A stretch of DNA of 64,000 nucleotides from Podospora pseudoanserina. Taxonomy: Eukaryota > Ascomycota > Sordariomycetes > Sordariales > Podosporaceae. Position 1 is the first letter of the stretch, and each line of letters starts with the position of its first letter. The notes below the pieces were generated by a model. It was not told the DNA's origin and made no database searches. It saw only the letters and a program-made list of their open reading frames with translations. A program made the translations under genes and the position numbers. The DNA lies in contig NC_085922.1 in NCBI RefSeq assembly GCF_035222485.1, positions 3,239,001 through 3,303,000 on the forward strand, read 5' to 3'. Shown here in pieces: positions 44,023 through 54,269 of the stretch.

Positions 44023-45875
44023 TTAGCAGATAGCGTGAGTTTTGCCTGTCTTCCCCTGAAGAGAATGTTTTTCCTTCTGTGTAAGTGGTCAGCATCATTT
44101 CTTCCGACAAAAAAACATAACAAAAGACGTTGCAAATGGCCTTGAAAAAGGGGAGCACAGGACCTTACCCGATACTTGGGGTGGTTGTGTGAGGCTTTCC
44201 CGCTCGAGGTGTTGTGCTTGTGAATGAAGTCCTGCTGTTTCTTGATGCTGTCCTGGTCCATCTGTCCGAGAAGCTGTTGACTCTGCTTGATATCAGTGAT
44301 GAGGCTGTCGCATCGACTGCGCGTGAAATCCTCGCGAACGACTACGCGGAGCATCTTGAGGTTCTCGGTGTTGGGCGCCATGGTATACGCGGGGACAACC
44401 CAGCCGCGAACGCGCAACTGGTGAGCGAGGGCGAACTCGTCATAGTTGCGGTCTTCTTGGGGCGGGAGACGGAAGGCTACTAGTGGCAGACCCTCGCCCG
44501 ACTTCTTGGACATGATGATGAAGCCGAGAGCCTCAAGAGAGTCTGACAAGTAATTGGCCGTTCGCGTCAGGTTGCTCATGATGGCCCTGTACCCGTGTTT
44601 CCCAAGTCTGATGAGCTGATAGTACTGGCCAATGACCTGACTGGCCCCTTTGCTGAAGTTGAGGGTGAAGGAGGCTTGATCGGCGCCGAGATAGTTGATG
44701 TTGAAGACGAGCTCTTGGGGCAAGAATTTGGCGCTCCTCCACACAACCCAACCAACACCAGGGTAGACGAGACCATACTAGATCCATGGTCAGCAAAGTC
44801 CAAGAGTTTTTCTCAGGGGTGTTGACAAACCTTGTGCCCAGACACGTTGATGGAAACGACATGTTCCAGTCTGAAATCCCATTCAAGGTCTGGCACGACA
44901 AATGGTGCCACAAACCCACCGCTGGCAGCATCGACGTGAATCGGCGTGTTCAACCCCTTCTTGGTCAACAAGTCATCGACAGCCTTGACATCCTCATACT
45001 CGCCGGTATAAGTCGTCCCGAGAATCACGCAGATGCCAATAGTGTTCTCATCGACAAGATTGACAGTCTCCTCGGGGTCAATGACATATCGCTCCTCGGT
45101 GCAGTACACCAACTTCTCCTCCACCTCGAAATAGCGCGCCGCCTTCTCCCAGCACACCTGAACGGCCGACGACATGACAATGTTGGGTCTGTCGTACGGC
45201 TTGCCCTCCTCTATCCTCTTGTTCTTCCAGCGCCTCTTCATCGCAAGCACAGCCAACATGATGGCTTCACTGCTACCGACGCAGGAAGTGCCAATAGCGC
45301 CGACATCGTCTTCGACGCCTATCGGGGCGTGAAACAGTCTTCCGATCATGGAGACGCATCGGTTCTGAATGTCGGCCGACTGGGGGTACTCTTCATAGTC
45401 GATGAAGTTTTTTGAGAAGGACTCGGTCATGAGCTTTTCCGCTTCTTCCTCCTACATGCGGTGTTAGCGCATGTTTGAGCTGCTCTTGATAGGGGGTACA
45501 TACCATATAAGTCGTGACAAAAGAAGCCAAACTGTGGCACAACATGCAGCCGTTAGCATTCCGAAGCAGGAACAGCAGCGCACGGATAGTCGCTCGGAGC
45601 CGAACGGCCGAACATGATATGACGACTTACTTCAAAATGGGGTTACCGTCCAGGCTCAAATGGTCCTTGATCAAGCGGTAGGCCACATCTTTGGACATCT
45701 CGGCCTCGGGCATCTCGTGCTTGGGGAGGTCTCTGGCGGCAAACCGGGAGCCGTAGACGCTAGTGGTGAAGCTGTCATCGTCATTGACAAGCTGGAGGTG
45801 GGCCTTTTTGATACCACCAGCCACCTTGCCGTCGACGACCTGGTTTTCGTCGGGGATGGTCGAAAGGTGTACCAT
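44023..45875 (-). CDS. GAD1: Glutamate decarboxylase
   Basis: Five exons, 45875-45631, 45531-45504, 45451-44831, 44777-44169 and 44076-44023, give 518 residues, the usual fungal length. The cytosolic PLP enzyme converts glutamate to GABA and serves in the GABA shunt, stress resistance and, in Neurospora, conidial germination. Landmarks are [17 protein letters not shown] across the first intron, [15 protein letters not shown] (144-158), the [13 protein letters not shown] segment (263-275), and the PLP lysine K298 in [18 protein letters not shown]. The last exon adds a short tail ending THAIC. The second exon is only 28 nt. The start ATG at 45875 was taken because the frame upstream has only a TTG. 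Confidence 0.96.
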
Positions 45876-47356
45876 CTTGGGCAACCTCGGGAGAGTGTAT
45901 GTTCTATTGCTGAAATGATATTGCGCAAAGCGATGAGGAGGGGTCTGAGCAAAACAGACAGAGTGGAAATCTCCTTCACAGTGCTAGTTGGACGGGGGGT
46001 TTTATACTCGACAAACAGTCTAGCAGCTACCTAGAACAGGAACGGGGAGGTCTATTGGCAGGCCCTCTTTGTCAGCTGCTGCGCAACACTGGACTGGCAA
46101 GAGTTGAGCGTGGGGAGCTTTTGCCCCGGTCATCTCATGATTGTCACGTTTGGGGTTCTACGGGCGGAAATTGGTACACAACTGACCGGTTTCCACGTTG
46201 GGCAAAGCCACGTCGATTGAAGCCTCGTTGGGCCTCCACGTTTGTTTTGCGAGAATCGTGAGATGAAGAAGAAAAGAGGGGAGGCCGCCCCCCGAGCTTT
46301 GCTTCCGCAGTAGGAAGGAGGGGTTGAGGGGAAGCAGCAGCTCCTCGAACGAGTACGGACGGACACAAAGCCCACACAAGTTCGAAGTTTAGTGAACACC
46401 CTGCATTAGTGGTGACGCAGCCCCCGCGAAGCTTGTCGTCTGGAGCAAATCGAAGGCCGTTGGAGGCGACATTTCCATGCAGCTCGCATGCTTTGCCAGC
46501 CCTGCCTGCATCCAGGCTGAGCGGGGTCCCACACACCTCAATTCTCTATTTCTCGACCAATTCAACGTAGCACTGAGATCTAATGTTTTGTGATTGAGGG
46601 CTTGTGTTGCAAGTTGAAACTGTCCCTTCGTAACTGCTGCGATGTGCTCAAGAATGCAATGACATCATATCACCGAGACCGGAAAGAGATACTCTCCCAG
46701 ACTTGGACATTTTTCAGACCCCACTCAATGGAGATGAGGAAAGAGCGTATGGGAGGTTTAGGCAGGAGCAGAGGTCCCCCAAACCGATCAAGAATTTTTA
46801 GAAATTGGGAGCCAGTTTGATTCCTTGATGTTCCATTCCAGCTCAGCCTCGACATGTGGTTCGATGCGTGGTTGATATCACGTTCATGTACTCTTTACCG
46901 GTTTGGAGCCCTGCCTATTCCAACGTGTGACAATCTACAACGAGCTTTCCCTCATTTGACAACATCTATATCTGACGCATTTGCCACCGAAAAGAAGAGC
47001 ATGCAGCTTTGCCAGAATGGAACATCGGATGTCGATGCCGGTGACACAAACACTCTCCACCAATCAGAGCTTTGGTAACGCACCGAAGGATCAAGCCACT
47101 ATTTCCATTCAACCCTTGGGTTGTTCAAAAGGACCATCCAGCCCAGATTGTCTGGAGATTCTGACGTCGCCAATATTTCACAGTTTTGAGCTGGTGTTGT
47201 TACTGCCAGCTCAGTCGGTGTGTCGAGACCTCCTCCCGTTCTGCTGTCCAAATACCTTTGACCATGTTGACAGTCGGTGATGCAAATAAATTCCCCCAAG
47301 AGACATTAATCATTAAGCCTAGCGTTCAAAATCGCCAAAACCACGGCTCATCCTCT
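45876..47356. other. GAD promoter region / 3' end of kynurenine formamidase
   Basis: 1.5 kb between two minus-strand genes. The left part should hold the promoter and 5' UTR of GAD1. No gene, repeat or RNA recognised. Confidence 0.5.
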
Positions 47357-48502
47357 TCACATCAAACCCGATACAACATCGTACAATATCTCGGCCAACC
47401 TGTCACCCTTCTTCCAGATATCATCATGATCACCGCCAGCCTCCATTTCCCGAATATTCAAAGACGATGATTTGCTCAGGTAGGCCCCCATCTTTTCGAG
47501 CTGGTCGTACGGCACCAGGCTGTCCTCACGACTCTGGGCCAGAACGACTTGTTTCCCTTCCTGCCATTCGCTTGTCCAATCGTCTGCCGTGGCAGGGCAG
47601 GCATCTTTCCAGACGGTCTCGTCGTCTCCAAAGGCGCCACGAGTAAACTCGTCATACGCATCTCTCAGGCCAACATATTCGGGCGGTGGCATGTTGATGA
47701 AGCCAGCCAAGTCGTACAGCCCGTTCAGACCAACGACAACGGTGGGCTTCACGATGGCAGTGTCGAGGCCCCATCGCGAGGGGGCCATGACTGCTTGGAA
47801 TGCGAGGGTTGCTCCACAGCTATGACCGGATAACAACCATGACCCAGTTGCACCACCCAAACGCTGGAGGAATGCCAGGCCACCTAGGACGTCGCTGATG
47901 TGATCTGGGTGTCTGGCCTCTCGATTCGGGTCTCGCCCTCCGGTAGGGTGGTTGGGGTGGGGAGAGAGCCGGTAGTTGAGGGATGCCACACCGGCGATGG
48001 GAACCGAGCCCTTGGAAAAGGAACTGGCGGCTGCTTGAAGGAGATTGATAGCTGTGGGGGAGAACGACGAGGCGTCAATCATGGGGTCGCGCCAGGCTCC
48101 GCCATGGATGTAGACGATCCAGTGTCCTGACTGAGAAGGGAGGGAAGGGGCATCAGGAGCCTGCGGGGTTGCATATCCAGGGGTGCACGAAGCGGGAAGC
48201 CAAACATCAAGCGTCTGGAGTGACAAACCACTATTATCGACGCCCCCAGGAATGTAGGGGACTTGAGATTTGCGCCAGCCGAGGACCTTGCCGCTTTCTT
48301 CGTCTACCACAGACGTCCAGGGTACTGAAGCCCATGCCAGCTGGTCTTTCTCCGACAGCGATGGCATCGTTGCGGTCGTTGTCTTGTCGAACTTGGATTG
48401 TGCACCTGCCGCCGTTGGGAAACCCGAAGACGCAGACCCGGAACAATCGAAGCCATGGCGTCGGCGAACCTTGACCACGATTTGGCTCAAGCGCCTCCAC
48501 AT
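47357..48502 (-). CDS. BNA7: Kynurenine formamidase
   Basis: Intronless alpha/beta hydrolase that turns N-formylkynurenine into kynurenine and formate, the second step of tryptophan breakdown and de novo NAD synthesis. From the ATG at 48502 it has 381 residues; from the internal ATG at 48367 it has 336, nearer the family norm. Numbering from the first ATG, the oxyanion motif HGGAW is at 133-137, the nucleophile S228 lies in SGHSCGATLAFQ, and the Asp and His of the triad are probably in SREDSLVPY and GGDHDDIW. The extra 45 residues are basic (MWRRLSQIVVKVRRRHGF) and could be a mitochondrial presequence, or simply translated-looking 5' UTR. Both ATGs have a purine at -3. The family call is firm; the start is not. 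Confidence 0.93.
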   Translation of the reverse strand: MWRRLSQIVVKVRRRHGFDCSGSASSGFPTAAGAQSKFDKTTTATMPSLSEKDQLAWASVPWTSVVDEESGKVLGWRKSQVPYIPGGVDNSGLSLQTLDVWLPASCTPGYATPQAPDAPSLPSQSGHWIVYIHGGAWRDPMIDASSFSPTAINLLQAAASSFSKGSVPIAGVASLNYRLSPHPNHPTGGRDPNREARHPDHISDVLGGLAFLQRLGGATGSWLLSGHSCGATLAFQAVMAPSRWGLDTAIVKPTVVVGLNGLYDLAGFINMPPPEYVGLRDAYDEFTRGAFGDDETVWKDACPATADDWTSEWQEGKQVVLAQSREDSLVPYDQLEKMGAYLSKSSSLNIREMEAGGDHDDIWKKGDRLAEILYDVVSGLM

Positions 48503-49927
48503 GGCGGTGGACAGTGGATTGTGTGGACCTGACAAGGACTTCTTTTTAGCTTTCTAGGTGGCGCCGATCGGATCCGGTCTGCAGTCCGGGATGCACTTCC
48601 GGTCCGTATGCTCCGGCTTGGGCGGAGACAAAGAAGGCAGACGTATAAAGTCAACAAAAACAACGGGGATATGGCTTGCAAAAGTCAACCGCCGATGATG
48701 GAGGACTTGGGAATGGTGAACATCAACACAACAACGACGGTGATGTCATGGTCAAGTAGGCGGCCGTTATCTCTGTTTGCGCTGTTTCCTCGCCTTCCAT
48801 CCGTGGCGGCCGACGAGCCGACAAATGCCGCGTATTTTCACGGCTTACCAATTCGCATACTACCCGCGTGCATTCTGTACAGTGTGGGTGTGAAACAGAA
48901 CGTTGGTTGAAAGAAACATGGTGCAGACAAATCGGAGTGCGAACCGAATTGGGGCCCGGAACTCGGAACGGGAGGTGCGCTGTTTTCGGAAGCGGCCGAA
49001 CTGTGTGTGTTTCCGGGGGGGAGGTTACGTAATATTGCGTTGTGTGCGGGTGTAATGTTACTGGGTGGTATTGTAAAGAGTGGTATCAGGGGTCTGTTCT
49101 TGCTGAAACCAACGGCAACGGCACACAAGACGAGACAGCCGCAGCCGCAGTCCCAGTCGCAGCCACACCACAAGATGTATGTGCTATAAAAAGCGAGAGT
49201 GTGTTTTGATTGTATATATATCGAGAGTATCTAGGCAGATTTCCGACATGGTCGATTGATTAGAACCCCGCAAAAATATATGTAAGTTTCTTCTTGCATG
49301 GTGTGGGGTTGTTTTTATTCCGATAGGTTCGGGATTTTTTTGAGGTAGGGGATAAAAGGGTTGAGGGAGATGGTGGGTGGGTTAATATGGGAGGTGTGGG
49401 ACTTGGACCGGGAGGATGGGAATGGGAGAGTGACGATCAGTTGTTCTGGATTTTTGGGGGAGGATAAATGGGGTTTTCGGTGGGTAGTTTTGATGACCGG
49501 GGAATAATGAGGAAAACGTGGTTTAGATTGGTGTTATTGGGGGGGAAGGGGGAGATTGTTGCTGGGGGTTTATGAGGTAGGATATCAATATGGTGGGATA
49601 TATATATGGTGGGATACTATAGCTGTGGTGGGAATGGTAGATGTAGGTGTGCTTGAGGGAGTGGGGGATGGTATATTACTCCGTTGTTTATATAAACCAT
49701 GACTTGGGCGTGTTGTGCCGTGATCCGGGTGCTTCTACTATCGTTATCACCTCAAGACTTGGTGAGAGGTTGGGATGAGACAGACATGATCGTACGTGAG
49801 AGAAAGCATTGGTATGTCGTAAGATGCCTCTCGGATATATGCTGTCTTGCATTTCAGATGGGTGTCTTGTGTGAGCAGTGATAGGCTTGTAAGAGAGCTA
49901 GCCAATTTGTGTAGGTATTTTTTCTAG
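48503..49927. other. Intergenic region upstream of BNA7
   Basis: About 1.4 kb from the BNA7 start to the left inverted repeat. The first part should be the BNA7 promoter. The stretch 49270-49690 is strongly G/T-rich on the plus strand. No gene seen. Confidence 0.5.
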
Positions 49928-50455
49928 GAGAAATTCTAGCTGGGCATCTCCCCCTAGCTAACCGGGCACACCCAATGGGGGTTAGGGTTCTGTATGGCCC
50001 CTGACTTTGATGTGATATTCTTGACGACTTTTTCCCATCACCTCTACCATCGATAACTACAACTGTTACTGCCCTGCATTTTGTCCCATATAAATTCATA
50101 TATAGCTAAGTATTTATACATACTATAGTCAAGCTAAAAATAAAATACAATTGGCACTGTCTATAAGTAATGCCGCTTTCAAATCAATAGCTAGCTAAAC
50201 TAGTAGCTAAAGCTGTGGGTAAGATTGTAGTTAGCTAGCTAAAGGCTGTGAGTGAGGTTGTAATTAAAGTAATTTGTAAGGCGCGTTTAATTGCTAGAAG
50301 GTAGAGAATTAAGCAGTATGGCCTGAAGTATATAGGTTGCGTAGGAGTAAGTGGTTGATGGAGTTGGAATTTCAGGCGCTGTACAGAACCCCAACTCCCA
50401 TGGGGGGTGAGGTGCCCAGTAAAGCCAGGGGGGGATTGCCCGGCTAGAATTTCTC
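49928..50455. mobile_element. MITE-like DNA transposon remnant with terminal inverted repeats, probably RIP-mutated
   Basis: A 528-bp element. The left end (49928-49994) and right end (50382-50455) are imperfect inverted repeats of about 67-74 bp: both read inward GAGAAATTCTAGC, continue through GGGCA, a C-rich block and a second GGGCAC, and finish GGGTTCTGTA or GGGGTTCTGTA. The interior is TA-rich with many TAGCTA words, unlike the surrounding DNA, and has no open frame of note. Similar T-rich flanks (TTTTTTCTAG left, TTTTTTAAG right) could be a decayed target-site duplication. Differences between the repeats include many C/T and G/A changes, as expected after RIP. Superfamily not determined. 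Confidence 0.75.
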
Positions 50456-50881
50456 TTTTTTAAGATGTTGATAGAAAGATTTTTTTTTGAGGATACCTAT
50501 TTATCGACGAGCCAAAACCTAAAGCGACGTGTGGTAGTTACCATGTCGAGAGTCTAGTGGCATTGATGTAGAAGCTTGGGATGACCTTCGTATAAGAATC
50601 TGGGTTGGGCAGCTCGAGATCTGAAGAATGGTTTCCCCAAATGCGTTCCGTAGAATTATCTGACGAGGAGGCGGTCGAGGTATATGCACAAAAACATTGC
50701 CCGAGAACAAAGTCCCCCATCTCAAACACAGAATTTCACAAGTAACAGGGCACGGCAACATTAGACCACAAAGTACATTTACACAAGTTTTTTTTTATTC
50801 ACCCTCTCTTTCAAGAGGATAAGAAGCTCTGACACAGAGCAACAAACCAAAAGCTGACTTTTCCCCTTCCCCTTAAACAAA

Positions 50882-50893
50882 CCCCCCCCCCCC
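50882..50893. repeat. C12 homopolymer
   Basis: Twelve C after an A-rich stretch; simple sequence in a non-coding region. Confidence 0.8.
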
Positions 50894-51099
50894 TTTGCCA
50901 TTTAACCTCCTAATCCTCCATGAATGACCCCCCTAGAATACCAGACAGGGCAAGTAATGCAATGGTCACCAATCAACCACATGACCCAACCCCCCGCTCT
51001 AGAAAGTAGCAAAAAGCGCTATAACAAGCGCAACCCATTTTTTGCCTCCCAGCTGTTGTAGTGTACACACACCACACACAAACATAATTAACATACAAC

Positions 51100-51159
51100 C
51101 CAATCCAATCCAACCAACCGACCAACCGACCGACCAACCAACCAACCAACCAACCAACC
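51100..51159. repeat. (CCAA/CCGA)n tetranucleotide array
   Basis: A mixed CCAA, CCGA and CAAT array about 60 bp long, with seven or so perfect CCAA units at its right end. It lies downstream of the transcription factor gene. Confidence 0.9.
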
Positions 51160-51482
51160 CTATACCCAAAACTAAATATGGTATCCACAAAAAACAAGAA
51201 GAATAACGTCATTATAGACATGAGAAATAAACCAAGAGAGAAAAGAATGTGCAAGGAATGAAGAGAGACTGTCCTCCAAAAAAAAACAAGAGAGAAGAAT
51301 TGGAGGTATATCGTGTCGCGGGTATAACAACAGGCGTATAGTTCGAGATGTGCTCTGTGTCAGTGATGATGTGGTATGTATAGTAATCCGGCCGTCAAAC
51401 GTCATGGTATCATCTCTATGATATATCCCCCTCCGTTCCGTTCCCTTCCCATCTATTCATTTACACCCACCCCGCCCCGCCC

Positions 51483-54269
51483 CTAAATAATATTCGCAAT
51501 GCTAATCCTCTTCTGACTCTCACTCTTAATACTCGACACCCCAGACGCAGCCGCCGTCGGGCTATTATTAGACGACCCACTCCCCATCTCCATCGGCCTA
51601 GGAGGAGGGGCAGAAAACGGCATCGGCAACGGCGCCATCTTCATCTCGTGGCCCTGACCAGCTGACATCTCCATCTTGACCGGTGGTAGTGAAGGTGGAG
51701 GGGGGCCAGGCGTGAGCTCCATCTTCATCGGGCCCCAGGTTTGCTGGCGAGCAGGCGCGAGGGCAGCCGGAGGGGGAGGGGGAGGAGGAGGAGGAGGAGC
51801 GGAGGCGCTCGTGGGACTGGATGCACCAGACGCCAAGCACCGGATGGAATTCTCCAGCCTCTCCCAACCAGTCGGCCCCCACTCCCATCTCTGTTCGCTC
51901 GTCAGGTTTGTCCTCGCGTCGATGCTGAAAAGAGTGTGCTTCCCGTTGGCGGCCCCCGATGGAACAAGAGGAGCGGGCGACGGCGGCTCACGGTCGCTGC
52001 CTGCCCAGACCCAGGCTGTGTCAGGGCTGGCCTGGAGGTCAGAACTGACGTACGCGACCAGCTCCTCGTCTCGAAAGAGCGCTTCTTGAATCGCAGACTG
52101 GGAAGGACGTGGTGGTGGGGGTCCGTATGGCGAGGGAGGATGACTGGGGGATGGCGACTGGGCGAGGTAGCTTGTAATCTCGGCTCGCCTATTTCCGAGA
52201 ACCTGGACGAAAAAGCCGAGATAACGGCCGCAAGGCATGGCAACGTCACGGTGCTCGTTGATGGATGCCAGGGCGCGGACGCAGGTAGCCGCCTGATCAA
52301 ACCAGCCCGTGATCAGCAAGAACAGCGCGCAGCGGAAGATGTGTGTGGTCAGAAGCGCTGTGGCGCCTTCCGGAAGATCAGGTGTAACTCGCAGGAGAAG
52401 AGCAGCGGTTTCGAGAGCCGTGTGAGTGCACTGTTCAAAGGCCGTCCGTCGCACGTCGGGGGGGCAGGAAGGGAGCAGGTTGTGTCGGTGGAGCAACAGG
52501 CGTGCGTGGAGGAGGTAGACCAAGGGGTTGAGAAGCGCAGGGGTCATGGGGGCGTTGCTCGTAGGGTCGCAAGCCTGTGGAAAGGTTCGAAGGCAGGAGG
52601 AAAAGTGCTGGTCAAACGTTGCCAGCCGGGTCGGTGCAATAACGGGGGACGAGAGGGCTCTGCCGAGCGCTGTGTAAGAACGCACAACGTGTATCACGGC
52701 GAGCAGAGAATGCGTAAGCGGCTCTGCGCCCACGGGCACCCTTGGGCCCTGCTCAGAGATGAAGCAGTCGTCGACTCCAGCGGGCAACGAGACGTCGCAG
52801 TCGGAATCGTCAATCATCATCGGCCTCCCGAGTTCGATAGACAGGCTGCGATCAAGAAGGTAGATGGCCCACCATGTCCTCCTGCGCATCTCACCCTCGA
52901 GGAACTGCCATGGCCCCAATTCGGTGTAGAGACCAAGGTCTTGAGCCACCCGGACAGCATTGCCGAGCCAGTTCCAAGCAGCAAGCTTCAGGTTCATCTC
53001 ATTCAACGCCACAGTAATAAGCACAAACACGCGCGCATTGTCCAGCTCATACTCGTTGTTCCAAGGGTCAATCAAACTCCGCGTCGTCTCGAGAAGATGG
53101 GCTGCCGAATACGCTCGGTTGTGCTCGTTCTCGGATGTAAAGAGCCTTCCAACGGCCATGACGGCAAAGAACACAGACATGAAGGCCTGCGTGACTCGAA
53201 TCGTATTGCCCTGGTGGTAGAGCCCATCTACCGTCTGCACAAAGCTGTTCCAGTGCAGAATGGGCGTCATGGTATGGGCAGAGGTGAAGTAAGCCCTGAG
53301 CAACGAGTCTGTCGTCTGCCTGGGAGGCAGCATGGAAGTGAAGTCCCTCGGGTCAGGGGCCGCCACCGGTCGGTATGGCGCTGGTGGCTTCCAGATTCCC
53401 CTGGAAAAGCTTCGTAGGTTGGTTCTTGCTCGAGCGAGGTCGTGAATGCTGGCGGGCCGCTTCTTGCGCTTGGGGGCTGAGGCGATCTCGGGGAGCTGGA
53501 GCGGCAGCTGCTCCACGCCGTCCACATCCATATCAAACTGGCCGTCCCTCTCTTGCAGCATGCGGCGGAGGCTGTTATTCTCGCGGCGAACCCGTTCCAT
53601 CTGCTTTTCCAAATCCTGCACCTGCTTGATGGACGACATGCGCCGGTTAGTTTCCTTGGTGAACTGGCACTTGACGCTCCGGCTCGAGCATTCGGAGCAG
53701 CTCGTAGTCTCGGTGGCATCGCATTTGACCTTCCTCTCGCGGCAGGCATCGCAGCTGGGATCTTTTCTCCTCTGGCGGTATGCTCGCTTCTGGGCCTGGG
53801 AGCTGTTGTTGTTGCTGTTGTTGTTGTTGCTGGAAGACGATGGGAGCTGGGCATGAGAGGGCCCTGGGGTGCCAGCAACTGACTCCCCTGACTGCAGCGA
53901 CTCTCGCTCCATGGTAGACGATGTTGCTGTGACGGGGGTGTATGGTTGGAACGAATGGCTGCCTGGTTGGGGGAGCTGCTGCCGGTGAACCGAAGGCAAA
54001 GGTGTCGAGAGGCCCAAAGGTTGTGAAGGGGCGGTTTGGTGTGAGGGAGAGTGCTGGTGTGTTTGCGGCGGCGGCGGTTGATGATGGTGATGGTGATGGT
54101 GATGGTGATGATGGAGGCTCGCACTTGGGCTTGGCCTCATCAGGCCGCCAAGGTACTGTGTAAGCGGTTTGGGTGAGGCGGCCGACGAGACACCCGAGGA
54201 TTCGTAGGGCCGTGAGGAGGGGTTGGGAGATGGAGGATGAGAATACGGGTTGTGTGACGCAGCGGCCAT
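51483..54269 (-). CDS. Zn(II)2Cys6 fungal-type transcription factor
   Basis: Intronless, 928 residues from the ATG at 54269. A disordered N-terminus includes eleven consecutive His (53-63) and an Asn-rich run (148-155). The binuclear zinc cluster is C173-x2-C176-x6-C183-x7-C191-x2-C194-x6-C201, flanked by basic residues (KRAYRQRRKD). A linker and predicted coiled-coil dimerisation helix (about 213-241) follow, then a nuclear-localisation-like KRKKR (267-271). The middle-homology (Fungal_trans) region spans about 320-560, with FMSVFFAVMAVGRLF and RRRTWWAIYLLDRSLS (462-477), GRPMMIDDSDCDVSLP. The C-terminus is Pro-rich with two polyproline tracts. Target genes cannot be named from sequence. Neighbouring BNA7 is not evidence of a pathway. 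Confidence 0.93.
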   Translation of the reverse strand: MAAASHNPYSHPPSPNPSSRPYESSGVSSAASPKPLTQYLGGLMRPSPSASLHHHHHHHHHHHQPPPPQTHQHSPSHQTAPSQPLGLSTPLPSVHRQQLPQPGSHSFQPYTPVTATSSTMERESLQSGESVAGTPGPSHAQLPSSSSNNNNSNNNSSQAQKRAYRQRRKDPSCDACRERKVKCDATETTSCSECSSRSVKCQFTKETNRRMSSIKQVQDLEKQMERVRRENNSLRRMLQERDGQFDMDVDGVEQLPLQLPEIASAPKRKKRPASIHDLARARTNLRSFSRGIWKPPAPYRPVAAPDPRDFTSMLPPRQTTDSLLRAYFTSAHTMTPILHWNSFVQTVDGLYHQGNTIRVTQAFMSVFFAVMAVGRLFTSENEHNRAYSAAHLLETTRSLIDPWNNEYELDNARVFVLITVALNEMNLKLAAWNWLGNAVRVAQDLGLYTELGPWQFLEGEMRRRTWWAIYLLDRSLSIELGRPMMIDDSDCDVSLPAGVDDCFISEQGPRVPVGAEPLTHSLLAVIHVVRSYTALGRALSSPVIAPTRLATFDQHFSSCLRTFPQACDPTSNAPMTPALLNPLVYLLHARLLLHRHNLLPSCPPDVRRTAFEQCTHTALETAALLLRVTPDLPEGATALLTTHIFRCALFLLITGWFDQAATCVRALASINEHRDVAMPCGRYLGFFVQVLGNRRAEITSYLAQSPSPSHPPSPYGPPPPRPSQSAIQEALFRDEELVAYVSSDLQASPDTAWVWAGSDREPPSPAPLVPSGAANGKHTLFSIDARTNLTSEQRWEWGPTGWERLENSIRCLASGASSPTSASAPPPPPPPPPPAALAPARQQTWGPMKMELTPGPPPPSLPPVKMEMSAGQGHEMKMAPLPMPFSAPPPRPMEMGSGSSNNSPTAAASGVSSIKSESQKRISIANII

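Larger units (their letters stand above)
50456..51482. other. Downstream region of the Zn2Cys6 regulator
   Basis: About 1 kb between the transposon remnant and the stop codon of the transcription factor gene. It includes a C12 run (50882-50893) and a CCAA-type tetranucleotide array (51100-51159). No gene seen. Confidence 0.5.

Noticed and set aside
51741-53417. Plus-strand open frame of 558 codons antisense to the zinc-cluster regulator
   Set aside because: The minus-strand frame contains a complete C6 cluster and middle-homology region; the antisense frame has no domain and its length follows from strong third-base bias.
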